Part shown: positions 1 through 9,571 of the stretch, in pieces | Layout: each line of letters opens with the position of its first letter | Position numbering within the stretch: position 1 is the stretch's first letter | Assembly: GCA_003176995.1 (NCBI GenBank) | Contig: QHBN01000145.1 | Location: 1-55,631, forward strand | From: Candidatus Nitrosopolaris wilkensis | GTDB lineage: Archaea > Thermoproteota > Nitrososphaeria > Nitrososphaerales > Nitrososphaeraceae | DNA: 55,631 nt | Direction of reading: 5' to 3' | The notes under the pieces: model-generated | What the model saw: the letters and a program-made list of their open reading frames with translations, nothing else | What the model was told of the DNA's origin: nothing | Database searches by the model: none | Program-made: the position numbers and the translations under genes

Positions 1-93
1 TTTATGGCTAGAGAAAAAGACTGTATATTCTGCATGGCATGTGAAAACGTATGTCCTCCCCAGTGTGTAAAAATATTCCAGAAAGGGACATGA
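1..93 (+). CDS. 4Fe-4S ferredoxin-type protein, C-terminal fragment
   Basis: Only the last 30 codons are in the window; the gene starts upstream of position 1 or at the ATG at position 4. The visible peptide carries the motif CIFCMACENVCP, a perfect C-x2-C-x2-C-x3-C-P ligand set for one [4Fe-4S] cluster, followed by a short tail ending FQKGT. Such domains carry electrons in small soluble ferredoxins or in subunits of larger oxidoreductases (for example NuoI-like subunits of complex I). The fragment is too short to say which. It is followed by a terminator-like hairpin. Confidence 0.75.
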   Translation, partial: FMAREKDCIFCMACENVCPPQCVKIFQKGT

Positions 94-111
94 GATAATA
101 TAAGATAACAC

Positions 112-131
112 TATGTCAACTTTTTGACATA
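112..131 (+). terminator. Perfect 8-bp hairpin followed by T-rich tract
   Basis: TATGTCAA and TTGACATA are perfect inverted repeats separated by a 4-base loop (CTTT). A T-rich stretch follows (about 132-156). The hairpin lies 18 bases after the ferredoxin stop, so termination of that transcript is the simplest reading. Because the repeat is also a palindromic site upstream of the glycosyltransferase, an operator is possible. Confidence 0.45.
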
Positions 132-209
132 TCTTTTTATAATATTTTTATCTTTTTAATCAAATTGGAAATCTTGGGTATGTGACTATAACTATACGGC
201 TAGCTAACA

Positions 210-2398
210 TTGGTTCTTAGGCAAGATAGAATGCTTGGCTTAGGCGCATTTCTTTATGTAATTTTCATAAGTGTTGCCTGGATTATGACTATTTACACTC
301 TCAATTTTTATTACCTTTCCTATCAGTCTCAGCACAATATTATACATCAAAAAAGGAAGGGCAAAATAAGTCTCCAGGGCGATTCTACTACTCACGACAA
401 TCTTCCGGTAGTGACAGTTCAACTCCCTATATACAACGAAAAGTATGTAGCAGCCCGGCTAATTGATGCTGTATGTTTACTCGACTATCCGAAGGATAAA
501 CTCGAAATACAAATCCTTGATGATTCTGACGACGAGACTTTCGAATTGATAAAGTTGATGGTTAACCAACTCAAGCTTGGCGGTGTAAACATTCACCATA
601 TTCACAGAAGCTCTGGTAGGCCAGGCTACAAAGCTGGAGCATTGAAGGCCGGCATGAAATACGCGAAAGGGGAATTCATCGCGATCTTTGACGCAGATTT
701 TGTTCCGGCACCTTGTTTTTTGAAAAAAACCATTGGTTATTTTGTCGACCCGAAAATAGGCTTAGTCCAATGCAAATGGGTCACTTAAATGAAAACTATT
801 CATCTCTTACGGAAGCGCAGGCAATTTCTCTGGATCTACATTTCTTAATTGAACAAAAGGCAAAGAGTCTGACACATCTCTTTATGAACTTTAATGGAGC
901 AGCAGGTATATGGCGAACATCGTGCATCGTCGATGCAGGCGGTTGGCATACTGCAACTCTTGTCGAGGATCTTGATCTTAGCTACAGAGCTCAGCTGAAG
1001 GGCTGGAAGTCCATTTTCCTAGAAGATATAGTGGTGGGAGGAGAGCTCCCAGTTCAGATGAATGCAGCAAAGCGTCAACAGTTTCGATGGGCAAAGGGTT
1101 CAATCCAGGTTGCGTTGAAATTATTAATCGACATTTTGTTGGAGAAAAAAATATCTATCGACACGAAGATTCAGGCTTTCATTCAATTGACCCGCCACGT
1201 GGTCCATCCTCTGTTTCTTATCCAGTATCTTGTTTTTCCTATATTACTGGCATTAAATTACAAGTTATACGCAGTAAATTGGGCTCCAATTACAGGAATT
1301 CTGATATACGTTCTGATGGGTCCTGCCACATATCTTTACATGATAAGAAAGATTTGGGGCGAAAGGTGGAAGGATAAGGCAAGGCAATATCTGTTCTTGA
1401 TTTTCTTTGCAGCCGGTATATCAGTTAATAACACCATCGCGGTCTTTGATGCAATATTCGGAGGCAAGAGTGAATTTTTACGAACGCCGAAATTTGGTGT
1501 CGTGACTAAAGACGATGATTGGAGAGACAAGGCATATGTCTTGCCGTTTACGAAGACCATCTTATTGGAGGTTTTTTTTGGTGTGTACGGATGTATCGCC
1601 ATATTTGTTTCGATTTTTTCACTTAACCCAGTTTTCGTTCCCATCATTGCCATCCAAACAGTCGGCTTCATTTACATAGCATATCTGAGCATTGTCCATT
1701 CTTCGCTTAAAAATAAAATGGATAGAAAACAAAGAGGAGTCAGTTATTTAGACAGCATGCCCACGCAACCTGCAATGATGCGGACTGCGCAGACGGACCC
1801 CCTTCTAGGTGATAGAATAAATACAACCACCCGCGCAAAAACATTGCTAACGACTGGGCCTGAGAACAGGAACAAGCAAAGCGAAATGAGAACTAAATAT
1901 TACAGGTTGATAATAATAGGAATTCTGGGATTTCTAATTCTTGGAGGCGCTTTGGTTTATTTCGGTTATCAAAATGCTATCTATCCGTTGGACAAAGCAA
2001 TGGGCTATTTGACAAGGGCTGAATCTGCCCAGACACCATATATGATCGCCGATTATCTTAGGCATGTTAAGCAACTTCTCCCAATGGGAGGAAATCCTGT
2101 ATGGTCGTTTCCAAATCCAAGGACAGATTTTGGATTAATCCAAAACGATGTCGACGCGATGTTATTGCGCACTGTCTCTATTTCGTCAGTGGAACCCAAT
2201 AGCGCAGCATACAATACAGGGTTAGAAGACCTGCACGGGTCAATCAAAATAATTGAATCAAACTTAGAAGAATCTACACCGTACGTCTACGTTAGTCTCA
2301 CAAATATGATCCTGGCTGGGCTATGGGTAGGAGTAATCATGTTGATATTTGCTGCGATGAGGAGAGGTAGAGCTAAACTCGAGTATGAGACGACATGA
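210..2398 (+). CDS. Processive family 2 glycosyltransferase (cellulose synthase-like), with one apparent frameshift
   Basis: Membrane-bound enzyme that would add sugars from a nucleotide-sugar to a growing polysaccharide or lipid-linked glycan. In the first reading frame (TTG at 210, alternative ATG at 231): an N-terminal membrane segment (residues ~11-37), then the GT-A core with DDSDD at ~104-108 and DADF at ~161-164. The frame stops at 786-788, but the next frame continues without loss of any motif: HLNENYS, VEDLDLS and QFRWAKG (the Q-x-x-R-W signature of processive enzymes), several membrane helices, and an extra C-terminal module with one helix at ~1900-1965, an extracellular-looking stretch and a last helix at ~2300-2350. 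Restoring one G in the GGG at about 777-779 (WGHLN instead of WVT-stop) joins the halves into about 730 residues. Sequencing error, true mutation or programmed shift cannot be separated here. The product glycan is unknown. Confidence 0.8.
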
Positions 2399-2708
2399 AT
2401 AAAAGTTTCGTGGAAGCTAGCCACTTCTTACATTCGCGGTCTCAGCCCTCTCATCTAGTTCAATTCAAGGATTAAGTACGTCTCGACTGAACAGAATCAC
2501 AAGATAATCTATTCCTCTCAGGCAATAGATTGGTCAGCTACCCTAGTACTGTCTTCATTCTTTTCCGTCAGGAAGACTTGTCATCATCCCCTCATTGGTA
2601 TTGATGTGTTATATTATTAATGCTTCGTTTAAAAGTTAAATTTTGTTAATCAAATATGTAGTAGCATGTTACGTCCGTCTTTAAATAACGATTTTCGCGC
2701 TTTACCTC
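2399..2708. other. Intergenic stretch without recognisable gene
   Basis: About 310 bases between the glycosyltransferase and the next gene. I see no tRNA and no convincing coding sequence. An AT-rich stretch GTTTAAAAGTTAAAT at about 2628-2642 could be the TATA region for the gene cassette starting at 2709. Confidence 0.4.
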
Positions 2709-3365
2709 ATGTTAGCCGAGGAGGAACTTATCCAAAGGATTTGTTCTGCTGGCCAGGCCGGTGTAAGAAAAACAGATTTACGCAAAGAATTTCCGCAGCC
2801 CGAAATCGATACTATCTTGGAGAAATTGACAAACGATGGTCAGCTCTTCATTGACAAAAAGGGTGCTGCATATTATTGTTGGCTTAAGGAGGGCTATCTA
2901 CAACATTTGCTAAATTCAGACCCCAGGTTCAGATTGACGCATGAGGCAATATATTCTTTGGAACAATCTATCCACAAAAATACGGACCGACTAGCAATCA
3001 CCTTGGATGCAATCGGTGCACGGAGTTCACCATCCGGCGATCTAACTGCTATAAACGACCAACACTCTTCTGAAGCGGCTTTCGGAAAACCGACATTCGA
3101 ATCCCAGATGACTAGAGTGGGACTCGATTTGTTTAAAAATAACTTCGATAACTCGATCGCCAATTTCTCAAGCTCGATAGGCTGGGTTGAACTAGGTAAA
3201 ATCAGAAATGATTTATGTAAAAAACATCATCTGGCTGACGAGGAATTTTATGATTTGGTGGCTCAATTGATAGCAAAGTATCCTGACAAATATGAGTTGT
3301 CTTCAGGCGGTTACGAGGGGTTGACGGTCCGTGGATTATTGCATGGATTTGTGAGGTGCATATGA
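2709..3365 (+). CDS. Unknown protein with an N-terminal winged-helix-like domain (first gene of a four-gene cassette)
   Basis: 218 residues, function not recognised. Residues ~1-70 read like a winged-helix DNA-binding domain of the archaeal B-block/TFIIE type: a helical LIQRIC...GVRKTDLRKEF segment, then a recognition-helix-like PEIDTILEKLTNDGQLF and a beta-wing DKKGAAYYCW. The middle (~90-150) is polar and low in conserved features. A C-terminal helical part (~155-218) includes GWVELGKIRNDL and ends with GLTVRGLLHGFVRCI, possibly a second winged helix. It overlaps the following ATPase gene by 10 bases, so the two are almost certainly co-translated and may form a complex. Start: ATG at 2709; no in-frame alternative is better. 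A role in recruiting the ATPase to DNA is inference from the domain pair. Confidence 0.6.
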   Translation: MLAEEELIQRICSAGQAGVRKTDLRKEFPQPEIDTILEKLTNDGQLFIDKKGAAYYCWLKEGYLQHLLNSDPRFRLTHEAIYSLEQSIHKNTDRLAITLDAIGARSSPSGDLTAINDQHSSEAAFGKPTFESQMTRVGLDLFKNNFDNSIANFSSSIGWVELGKIRNDLCKKHHLADEEFYDLVAQLIAKYPDKYELSSGGYEGLTVRGLLHGFVRCI

Positions 3366-5044
3366 TGTACCCCTACAAGCTGATACAGAATCCATATCCA
3401 AGTAATCCTACACCAACAGTAGAAGATACTCAGATTCTTGGCGGCAACAGGCATAAGGAAGGAAAGTCTGCTGTGCTATCTTGCATAGATGACTTATTTT
3501 CGAAAATAAAGGGAGGTGCGACAGAAAAGGATTTCCGCTTAATTACCGTTATTCAAGATGTAGGTTCAGGTAAGACACACCTTGCCTTTCACATTAGAGG
3601 TTTGCAACAACTATTAGGCAGCGCTGTAATCTCCTATTCAGATCTCGCACAGATATCACCACGATCTATGCACAGTATTTGTGGTGCTCTATTAAGAGGC
3701 TTTAATGACGAATATCTGAACGATCTCAGAAAGAAAGTTATCCATTATTTAAAAGACAAAGCGGATCGAAATATAAAGAACGCCAGAAAAATCTTCGGTT
3801 ATGGGTTCTTCGATTCGCTTATGGGCAAGAAGCTCGAGGACAAGGTAGAAAAATTTTTACAGAATGATGGCTATGTCTTAGACTTTGATGCTGTCGACAA
3901 AGTGTTAACTGAAGAATTTTCTACAGCCGAAGTATCCGTACTGAAGTTAATCATCGAAGGTAAATTTAGGACAGTGGTCAACCATGAAAAGACGTTGGAG
4001 GAGATAATCGAAAACCTATCCGCATTAGCGAGGATGAATCTCAAGTTTTTAAAAAAATTAACGGTGTTAGAAATAGATGAATTTGACGCAGATAAGGAGT
4101 CTATGGCTTTTGTCAAGGCTATTGTAAATGCACACTTGCCTTCAACAGTCCTTTTGCTGATCTTGACTCCATCTTCGTACGAACAAATACGAATCGCCAA
4201 CAGTTCCGTATTTGATAGGCTCGAAAAAGCGAATTACAAAATCGACCTTGCCGGGTCAAATACCTTTGAAGAAATACTAGATATCATACTTGAATATATT
4301 AGATACTATGATAAAGGAAAGAATTTTACATCACAGGAAGAAAAAGACCTGGCTGCGAGGATAAAAGTAATTTATGATGAATTTCCAGATTTCAGAAATG
4401 TCCGGTCAATGATAAATATTTTGTATCACTCAACAGAAAACGCCGAAGCCAGGGATGCATCTGCGATCGATGAACACGCTCTCGATGAGACTATCAAGAA
4501 AAATTACCCGGGTTTGAGAATAAGAGGTAGCATCATGTCAGTTCCTGTATCTGATTTCATTAAAATCCAAAAGAATTGTGATGACAAGCAGACTATGGAG
4601 TCTGACCTACGCGCTGCGATAAGAAACCTTGTTAACCACGCCCACAATATGGGGACTGTATCTGCACTTGAAGACTCACAAAATACGAGTGGCATTGATG
4701 TAATTTATAACGATGCCTGTGGAATGAAGGTCGCTGTTACTGTCATTTTAAATAAAGATAGCGCCAAAAATTTTGAACGAGTTTCTAATTCTGCCCGATC
4801 GACTTTAGCGGATAAGGTTGTAATACTGACTGATTCCAGTACTGCATTAGGAACAGGGTCGGCGACGAGGGCTGCGGCAGTAGTAGCGGCGACAACTGCA
4901 AAGGGAGGAGAGACAGTTGTAAATGTCGATCGATCCAAAATGATTGATTTGCTTTATTTTAGCAGCAAGTACAAAAACGATGAAATAAAGGGAGATGATC
5001 TAGAACGCGCATTAACGCTCGCAAAATCAATAAAACTTTGTTAA
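3356..5044 (+). CDS. AAA-type/Orc-like ATPase of unknown function, with C-terminal extension
   Basis: 562 residues. Walker A is DVGSGKTH at ~69-76, Walker B is LEIDEFD at ~240-246, followed by a sensor-like LLLILTPSS and an FDRL arginine segment; this order resembles the Orc1/Cdc6 and STAND side of the AAA+ ATPases. The N-terminus (YKLIQNPYPSNPTPT, then LGGNRHKEGK) precedes the P-loop. Residues ~385-562 form a separate domain with alternating hydrophobic strands (GIDVIYND...VAVTVILNKD), which could be a Rossmann-like or nuclease-like fold, but no catalytic set can be assigned. A start at M3 or M4 (3362, 3365) is possible. The gene overlaps the winged-helix gene and is followed at 55 bases by a zinc-finger gene, so it is probably the motor of a small nucleic-acid-related complex. 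Replication, repair or defence cannot be told apart from sequence alone. Confidence 0.65.
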   Translation: MHMMYPYKLIQNPYPSNPTPTVEDTQILGGNRHKEGKSAVLSCIDDLFSKIKGGATEKDFRLITVIQDVGSGKTHLAFHIRGLQQLLGSAVISYSDLAQISPRSMHSICGALLRGFNDEYLNDLRKKVIHYLKDKADRNIKNARKIFGYGFFDSLMGKKLEDKVEKFLQNDGYVLDFDAVDKVLTEEFSTAEVSVLKLIIEGKFRTVVNHEKTLEEIIENLSALARMNLKFLKKLTVLEIDEFDADKESMAFVKAIVNAHLPSTVLLLILTPSSYEQIRIANSSVFDRLEKANYKIDLAGSNTFEEILDIILEYIRYYDKGKNFTSQEEKDLAARIKVIYDEFPDFRNVRSMINILYHSTENAEARDASAIDEHALDETIKKNYPGLRIRGSIMSVPVSDFIKIQKNCDDKQTMESDLRAAIRNLVNHAHNMGTVSALEDSQNTSGIDVIYNDACGMKVAVTVILNKDSAKNFERVSNSARSTLADKVVILTDSSTALGTGSATRAAAVVAATTAKGGETVVNVDRSKMIDLLYFSSKYKNDEIKGDDLERALTLAKSIKLC

Positions 5045-5099
5045 TTGTAGAGCAAGGTTTGTACAAACTCTTTTAAGAGGGTGCTGCAATTGTTGCGCT

Positions 5100-5372
5100 G
5101 TGGATGGCGACAAAGAATTGGATGATGAACTCACGGATTTAAATCATACAAGATCGCTTAGAGAGGTTCTTCGATGTAATATCTGCGGCGGAGATGCCGA
5201 CTTTATAGTTCAGCTAGAATTAGTAAAAGAAAGAAGCAACTATAATGTTATGGAATCTGTGAATCAAATGCCATTCTATCTTTGTAAATCGCATGAATAT
5301 CTCTACAAGAAGATGCAATACAACATAGAACTAAAAGACTATTTCTCCGAAACAATTAGCGGATACCGATAA
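5100..5372 (+). CDS. Small zinc-finger protein of unknown function (third gene of cassette)
   Basis: 90 residues starting at GTG 5100. CNICGG at ~27-32 and a later CKSH at ~63-66 give a C-x2-C...C-x2-H set typical of a treble-clef-like zinc site. The rest is acidic and helical. It sits 55 bases after the ATPase and 34 bases before the next gene on the same strand. I do not recognise the family; an adaptor or nucleic-acid-binding role is inference from the zinc site and neighbours. Confidence 0.5.
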   Translation: MDGDKELDDELTDLNHTRSLREVLRCNICGGDADFIVQLELVKERSNYNVMESVNQMPFYLCKSHEYLYKKMQYNIELKDYFSETISGYR

Positions 5373-5406
5373 GGACAATATTATAGTTATTGGGCAGCAG
5401 ACGTCG

Positions 5407-5886
5407 TTGGCCACAGGAAGTAGATCTTTTAGATCACTTGAGGACTTCATCTCAAATTTACATAAATGTGGAGCGGCCTTGACTGACTTCAAAGGCGCCA
5501 ACATTCCTACCATATACATTGACGCTAGAAGATATGACGAAATTATGAAAAGGATCTATAGCCAAAAAGTAGCAGTTGATACTTTGTTGAACATATTTCA
5601 TGACGGCCGTCATGTGTTTGTTGATGTCCAAATGAAATTTCTCAATACAGACTTGCAAGAAAATTATCTTTTATATGCCAACAACATGATCGAGTTCTTT
5701 GAATCATTGTCGGAAACAGGTTTGATATCACTTGCCCCTGATCCCTCCTCTATAAGTAACTCAAGTAACTTATTCATTATCCAGCTTCCAAAAAAAGAGC
5801 TGGCCGAAAAAGCACTCCAAATAATTCGGAAAAATGCAAGCAACAAAGTAGGAATACATGAGGACAGTTATGATAAGAGACTGTAA
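5407..5886 (+). CDS. Unknown protein (fourth gene of cassette)
   Basis: 159 residues from a TTG start at 5407; the first in-frame ATG is well inside, within the segment DEIMKRIY. It has no membrane segment and no catalytic motif I can name. The pattern of a strand (TIYIDARRYDEIM), helices and a second strand (HVFVDVQMKF) suggests a compact alpha/beta fold. A polar Ser/Asn-rich linker lies at ~110-125. It closes the same-strand run that begins at 2709. The function is unknown. Confidence 0.5.
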   Translation: MATGSRSFRSLEDFISNLHKCGAALTDFKGANIPTIYIDARRYDEIMKRIYSQKVAVDTLLNIFHDGRHVFVDVQMKFLNTDLQENYLLYANNMIEFFESLSETGLISLAPDPSSISNSSNLFIIQLPKKELAEKALQIIRKNASNKVGIHEDSYDKRL

Positions 5887-5935
5887 AGAAAAAGGAAGGC
5901 TCGATCGAGACCCAATTCTACACCCACTTGATTAT

Positions 5936-5957
5936 GGTGCCAGTGAATATTGGCGCC
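5936..5957 (+). terminator. 7-bp GC-rich hairpin after the four-gene cassette
   Basis: GGTGCCA and TGGCGCC can pair over seven positions (one G-U) around the 8-base loop GTGAATAT. It lies 50 bases after the last cassette stop and 130 bases before ctaB, which fits a transcript end or a structured leader. There is no long T-run after it. Confidence 0.3.
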
Positions 5958-6086
5958 GCCACAAATAGTGCAAAAACGCTCGAAAAGGGCCGATTATGAG
6001 ATATATAGTAAACCTGCTAATGAGGTTGAGTATGGCGAATCAATTAAATGCAAGGTTTGTTAGAGCAAAATTAAGGTATTTGCGTA

Positions 6087-6968
6087 GTGAGGGTAAGGGA
6101 GTATATCGAAGTTTCAAAGCCCCGCATAGTTGTAGTTTTAGTAATCACAGCTGTTACTTCTTTACTTGCAGGTAGCAGGTTTGACAGTACGCCAGGTTGG
6201 CACGTAACTGCATGGCAATTAGGCTTTTTGGCCTTGGCTGGCGCTCTTGCGTCGATGGGCTCCAGTGCTCTTAACCAGTACTATGACAAGGATATCGATA
6301 AAATAATGTATAGGACTTCCAGCAGACCAATTCCCTCTGGTCGGTTGTCTCCTGGGAACGTCATGGCTTATGGTTTGGCAATGAGCATTCTGTCGGTGAT
6401 ATTGGCGTGGATTACATTGAATCCCGTTGCGACGAGCATGATTGCCCTCGGAATATTTTTTTATGTTATGGTTTATACTGTATGGCTTAAACGCTACAAC
6501 GCGGCAAATATTGTCATAGGGGGATTCGCAGGGAGCGCCGCATCTATGGCCGGTTGGGCCGCCGCTACCGGATCAATTAATTTGCTCGGTTTTCTAGTTG
6601 GATGGTTGGTGTTTATGTGGACTCCGTCTCATTTTTGGTGTCTGGCGATAAAAGCACGAGAGGAATATGCGAGCGTTCGGATCCCGATGCTGCCTGTTCT
6701 AATTGGAAATGAGAAGACGTCAGGCTACATTTTCGTAAATACCGCTATATTACTCCCGTACTCTCTGGCGCTTTATTTTTTCGGGCTGGGTCTTTTATAT
6801 ACTGCTGTCGCAGCTATCTCGGGTTCGCTGATGCTAATTTATCATTATAAACTGACAAAAAATCCTAGTCCAGAATTTGCTTGGAAGGCGTATAAGGTGA
6901 CAGCGCCATACCTTGTCGTGATATTTGTTGCGTTAGCGTTGGACTCTCTGTTTTATTTCAGGTTGTGA
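6087..6968 (+). CDS. ctaB: Protoheme IX farnesyltransferase (heme o synthase)
   Basis: Integral membrane prenyltransferase of the UbiA superfamily that puts a farnesyl group on heme b to make heme o, the precursor of heme a in terminal oxidases. 293 residues, close to the family's usual ~290-300. The first Asp-rich motif is N63-x3-D67-x3-D71 followed by RTSSRP (76-81), the pattern that marks CtaB/CyoE/Cox10 rather than ubiquinone or chlorophyll prenyltransferases. The second conserved block is WTPSHFWCLAI near residue 180. Eight or nine hydrophobic segments fill the rest. The start is a GTG at 6087; the first residues MRVREYIEVSKPRI match the usual short N-terminus before the first helix. Its presence implies a heme-copper oxidase elsewhere in the genome. 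Confidence 0.93.
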   Translation: MRVREYIEVSKPRIVVVLVITAVTSLLAGSRFDSTPGWHVTAWQLGFLALAGALASMGSSALNQYYDKDIDKIMYRTSSRPIPSGRLSPGNVMAYGLAMSILSVILAWITLNPVATSMIALGIFFYVMVYTVWLKRYNAANIVIGGFAGSAASMAGWAAATGSINLLGFLVGWLVFMWTPSHFWCLAIKAREEYASVRIPMLPVLIGNEKTSGYIFVNTAILLPYSLALYFFGLGLLYTAVAAISGSLMLIYHYKLTKNPSPEFAWKAYKVTAPYLVVIFVALALDSLFYFRL

Positions 6969-6985
6969 GGATACTTATTCGTCCT

Positions 6986-7213
6986 CTAGACGGGAGTGGA
7001 ATCCACCAACCTTGCCTCTATCCTACGTTTATCTTTGGTCATCCACGAGACTCGCACAAGCCCATATATTTCTAGGTCAAGCAACGTCTTGTCTAACTCG
7101 GCCTCAGTTATGGGTACTCCATCCTTGGTCAAAGCATTCATTAATTCGGAATCAGTCATATTACCGGCATGCTTTATTTTCTCGTAAATTAGATTACGCA
7201 AAGGGTAATTCAT
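6986..7213 (-). CDS. Small winged-helix DNA-binding-like protein
   Basis: 75 residues. The helix-turn-helix pattern is clear: LRNLIYEKIKHAG, then MTDSELMNALTKDGVPITEAELDKTLLDLEIYG, then a beta-wing VRVSWMTKDKRRIEARL. It resembles the isolated winged-helix proteins common in archaea. It converges with ctaB (17 bases between stops). The target is unknown. Confidence 0.65.
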   Translation of the reverse strand: MNYPLRNLIYEKIKHAGNMTDSELMNALTKDGVPITEAELDKTLLDLEIYGLVRVSWMTKDKRRIEARLVDSTPV

Positions 7214-7342
7214 AATGCGGCCTCTAAAATTTGGGAGGGTTAGCAGTATATCAATGTATATCCAAACAAACTGTACGAACTGTTCATGTTATGGGGCTAC
7301 CGGGCAATTAAATTGGGATCGAATATACTTTTATAAAAATCC

Positions 7343-9550
7343 CTATCCGTAGAACACTTTGTCTATTTGTTTAGGCATCGAATACGTAATGCTCTTCTTC
7401 ATTGACTCATACCAGTCTTCAACATCTTTAGTTATCGACGGCTTTACCAGATGCAAAGCGCTCCCAAAGTCAGTGTTAGTGATGATATCTGATTTGCTTC
7501 TCATTGCATTCACCGCAGCTTCTCTGCAGAGGGCACCGAGATCAGCACCGCTGAAGCCTTTTGTAGATTGAGATATATTCTCCATGCTCACGTCATTTGC
7601 AAGTGGCATTGAAGACGTCAAAATTTTTATTATTTCGAGCCGTGCCTTCTCATCCGGTGCTCCAATGAACAATATCAAGTCTAATCTTCCAGGTCTCAGA
7701 AGTGACGTGTCTATTAGATCAGGCCTATTTGTAATTCCGATTACTATAACGCCTGCACTCCCTGAATCGTCCATCTCTGTCAGAAGCTGGGACAATACCC
7801 TCTCATTACCTGATAAATCATCCCCACCACGGGGTCTAGCGAGCGAATCCAGCTCATCAAAAACTACTACACAAGGCGAAGAAGCTTTTGCTTTCCTAAA
7901 TATTTCCCGGACTGCTTTTTCTGATTCTCCAACCCACTTAGACAATACTTCAGGACCCCTCACCATTATTATGTTCGCGCTGCTCTCGGTTGCCAAGGCT
8001 CTTGCAATTAAGCTCTTACCGCAGCCAGGAGCGCCAAATAATAAGGCTCCTCTAGGGGGTTTGACGCCCATCTTGATGAAATTTTCCGGGACTTTAATGG
8101 CTGTAATGAGGTTATAATATAAGGTACGTTTGGCGTCATATAGTCCGCCTACGTCCTCCCACCTGACTGCTGCAGCTTCTACGTAAAATTCTCTCATTGC
8201 TGTTGGAATGATTTCTTTCATTCCGTCTTTGAAATCTTTATTCCTGATATCCATTATCTCCAACGTGCTTGGCGAGACCTTCTCTTCTTCTAATTCTATG
8301 TCCGGTAGGTAGCGCCGCAACGCTTTCATGGCAGCCTCTCTGCAGAGGGCTTTTATATCTGCCCCAGTATACCCGTGAAGCTCCTTTGCCAAAGCCGGAA
8401 GGTCGATATCTTGGGAAAGTGGCATTCCTCTTGTATGAATTTGAAGTATTTCTAGTCTGCCTTCCACATTGGGCACCCCTACTTCTATCTCTCTATCAAA
8501 TCTACCTGGACGCCTCAAAGCAGGATCTATACTTTCGGGTCTATTTGTAGCACCTAGTACTATTACATTACCACGTTCAGACATACCATCCATTAAGGAA
8601 AGCAATTGTGCCACAACTCTTTTCTCGACGTCGCCAATTGCCTCCTCCCTCTTTGGAGCGATGGCGTCGATTTCATCGATAAAAACAATACTTGGTGACG
8701 CATCTCTTGCTTCTTTAAAAATGTCTCGTAGCCTAGCTTCCGTTTCGCCGTAGTACTTGTTTACAATTTCGGGGCCATTGATAATAAAGAAATTTGCTTC
8801 GGATTCTGAAGCCAGTGCCTTAGCAATCAAAGTTTTCCCACAGCCAGGAGAACCGTACATCAGTATTCCGTTATGAGGTTCAATGCCTAGTCTTGCAAAT
8901 ATCTCTGGTTGTCGCAAAGGTAGTTCGACAATTTCTCGGAGACGCTTGATTTGTTCCGTTAGACCGCCAACCTCTTCATATGTCACTCGCGGCTTCTTAT
9001 CAAGAGAACTCTCTGCCATTATATTCAGCTTCGTGGATCTTTCAATCTTGACGGTAGCTCTAGGTGTTATTTTTTCTATGCGAAAATCCATAGGATTCCC
9101 CAGAATTACTACAGATATCTCATCTCCCTCAGTTACAGGGAACCCTCTGAGTCTATTCTTTACAAATTCACAGAATTCCCTATCAATAGAAACAGTACTG
9201 CTCCCGAGAGGCATCAGACCTACCGCTTTTGCAGATTTTGATTTTGCCTTGTGTACTGACAATAGATCATTCAAAGCTACTCCTGCATTCTTTCTCGTTT
9301 GACCGTCGATCCTGATAATATCAATCTCGCTCTTCTCCTGATCGCTCGGCCAGGCCGTCACAGCGGTCTTGCGTTTGCCTACTAACTCTATGACTTCGCC
9401 GGGTTCAATGCCCATTCTGCGCATCGAATCCGAATCAATACGCGCCCTACGTTTTCCTAAGTCCCGGTGTTTAGCTTCTAAGACACGAAGGTGTAATTTT
9501 GGGGAAGATTCGTCACTTGCATCGTTACTTCTTCCACGAGATTTTTTCAA
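7343..9550 (-). CDS. cdc48: Cdc48/VCP-type AAA+ ATPase
   Basis: 735-residue hexameric unfoldase. Domains in order: N-domain (about 18-185, double-psi barrel plus 4-stranded barrel), D1 with Walker A GSPGCGKT at ~233 and Walker B FIDEID, D2 with Walker A GAPGCGKS near 511 and Walker B VFDELD. Both rings keep the second-region-of-homology motifs ([19 protein letters not shown] and [19 protein letters not shown]). It pulls proteins apart with ATP, for refolding or for degradation. The last three residues are F-Y-G, matching the hydrophobic-Tyr-any (HbYX) tail by which ATPases dock on the 20S proteasome. The start ATG at 9550 lies 21 bases after the aEF-1beta stop, so the gene probably shares a transcript with the translation genes upstream. 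Confidence 0.95.
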   Translation of the reverse strand: MKKSRGRSNDASDESSPKLHLRVLEAKHRDLGKRRARIDSDSMRRMGIEPGEVIELVGKRKTAVTAWPSDQEKSEIDIIRIDGQTRKNAGVALNDLLSVHKAKSKSAKAVGLMPLGSSTVSIDREFCEFVKNRLRGFPVTEGDEISVVILGNPMDFRIEKITPRATVKIERSTKLNIMAESSLDKKPRVTYEEVGGLTEQIKRLREIVELPLRQPEIFARLGIEPHNGILMYGSPGCGKTLIAKALASESEANFFIINGPEIVNKYYGETEARLRDIFKEARDASPSIVFIDEIDAIAPKREEAIGDVEKRVVAQLLSLMDGMSERGNVIVLGATNRPESIDPALRRPGRFDREIEVGVPNVEGRLEILQIHTRGMPLSQDIDLPALAKELHGYTGADIKALCREAAMKALRRYLPDIELEEEKVSPSTLEIMDIRNKDFKDGMKEIIPTAMREFYVEAAAVRWEDVGGLYDAKRTLYYNLITAIKVPENFIKMGVKPPRGALLFGAPGCGKSLIARALATESSANIIMVRGPEVLSKWVGESEKAVREIFRKAKASSPCVVVFDELDSLARPRGGDDLSGNERVLSQLLTEMDDSGSAGVIVIGITNRPDLIDTSLLRPGRLDLILFIGAPDEKARLEIIKILTSSMPLANDVSMENISQSTKGFSGADLGALCREAAVNAMRSKSDIITNTDFGSALHLVKPSITKDVEDWYESMKKSITYSMPKQIDKVFYG

Positions 9551-9571
9551 ATTTCAGCTTTGAGCTCCTTC

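Noticed and set aside
2445-2480. tRNA T-loop-like sequence TAGTTCAATTCAAGG
   Set aside because: The flanking bases do not form a T stem and no acceptor or anticodon arms can be found.
5887-6086. Short frame starting ATG near 5996 and running into ctaB
   Set aside because: Most of it overlaps ctaB in another frame and the sequence shows no protein pattern; ctaB explains the region.
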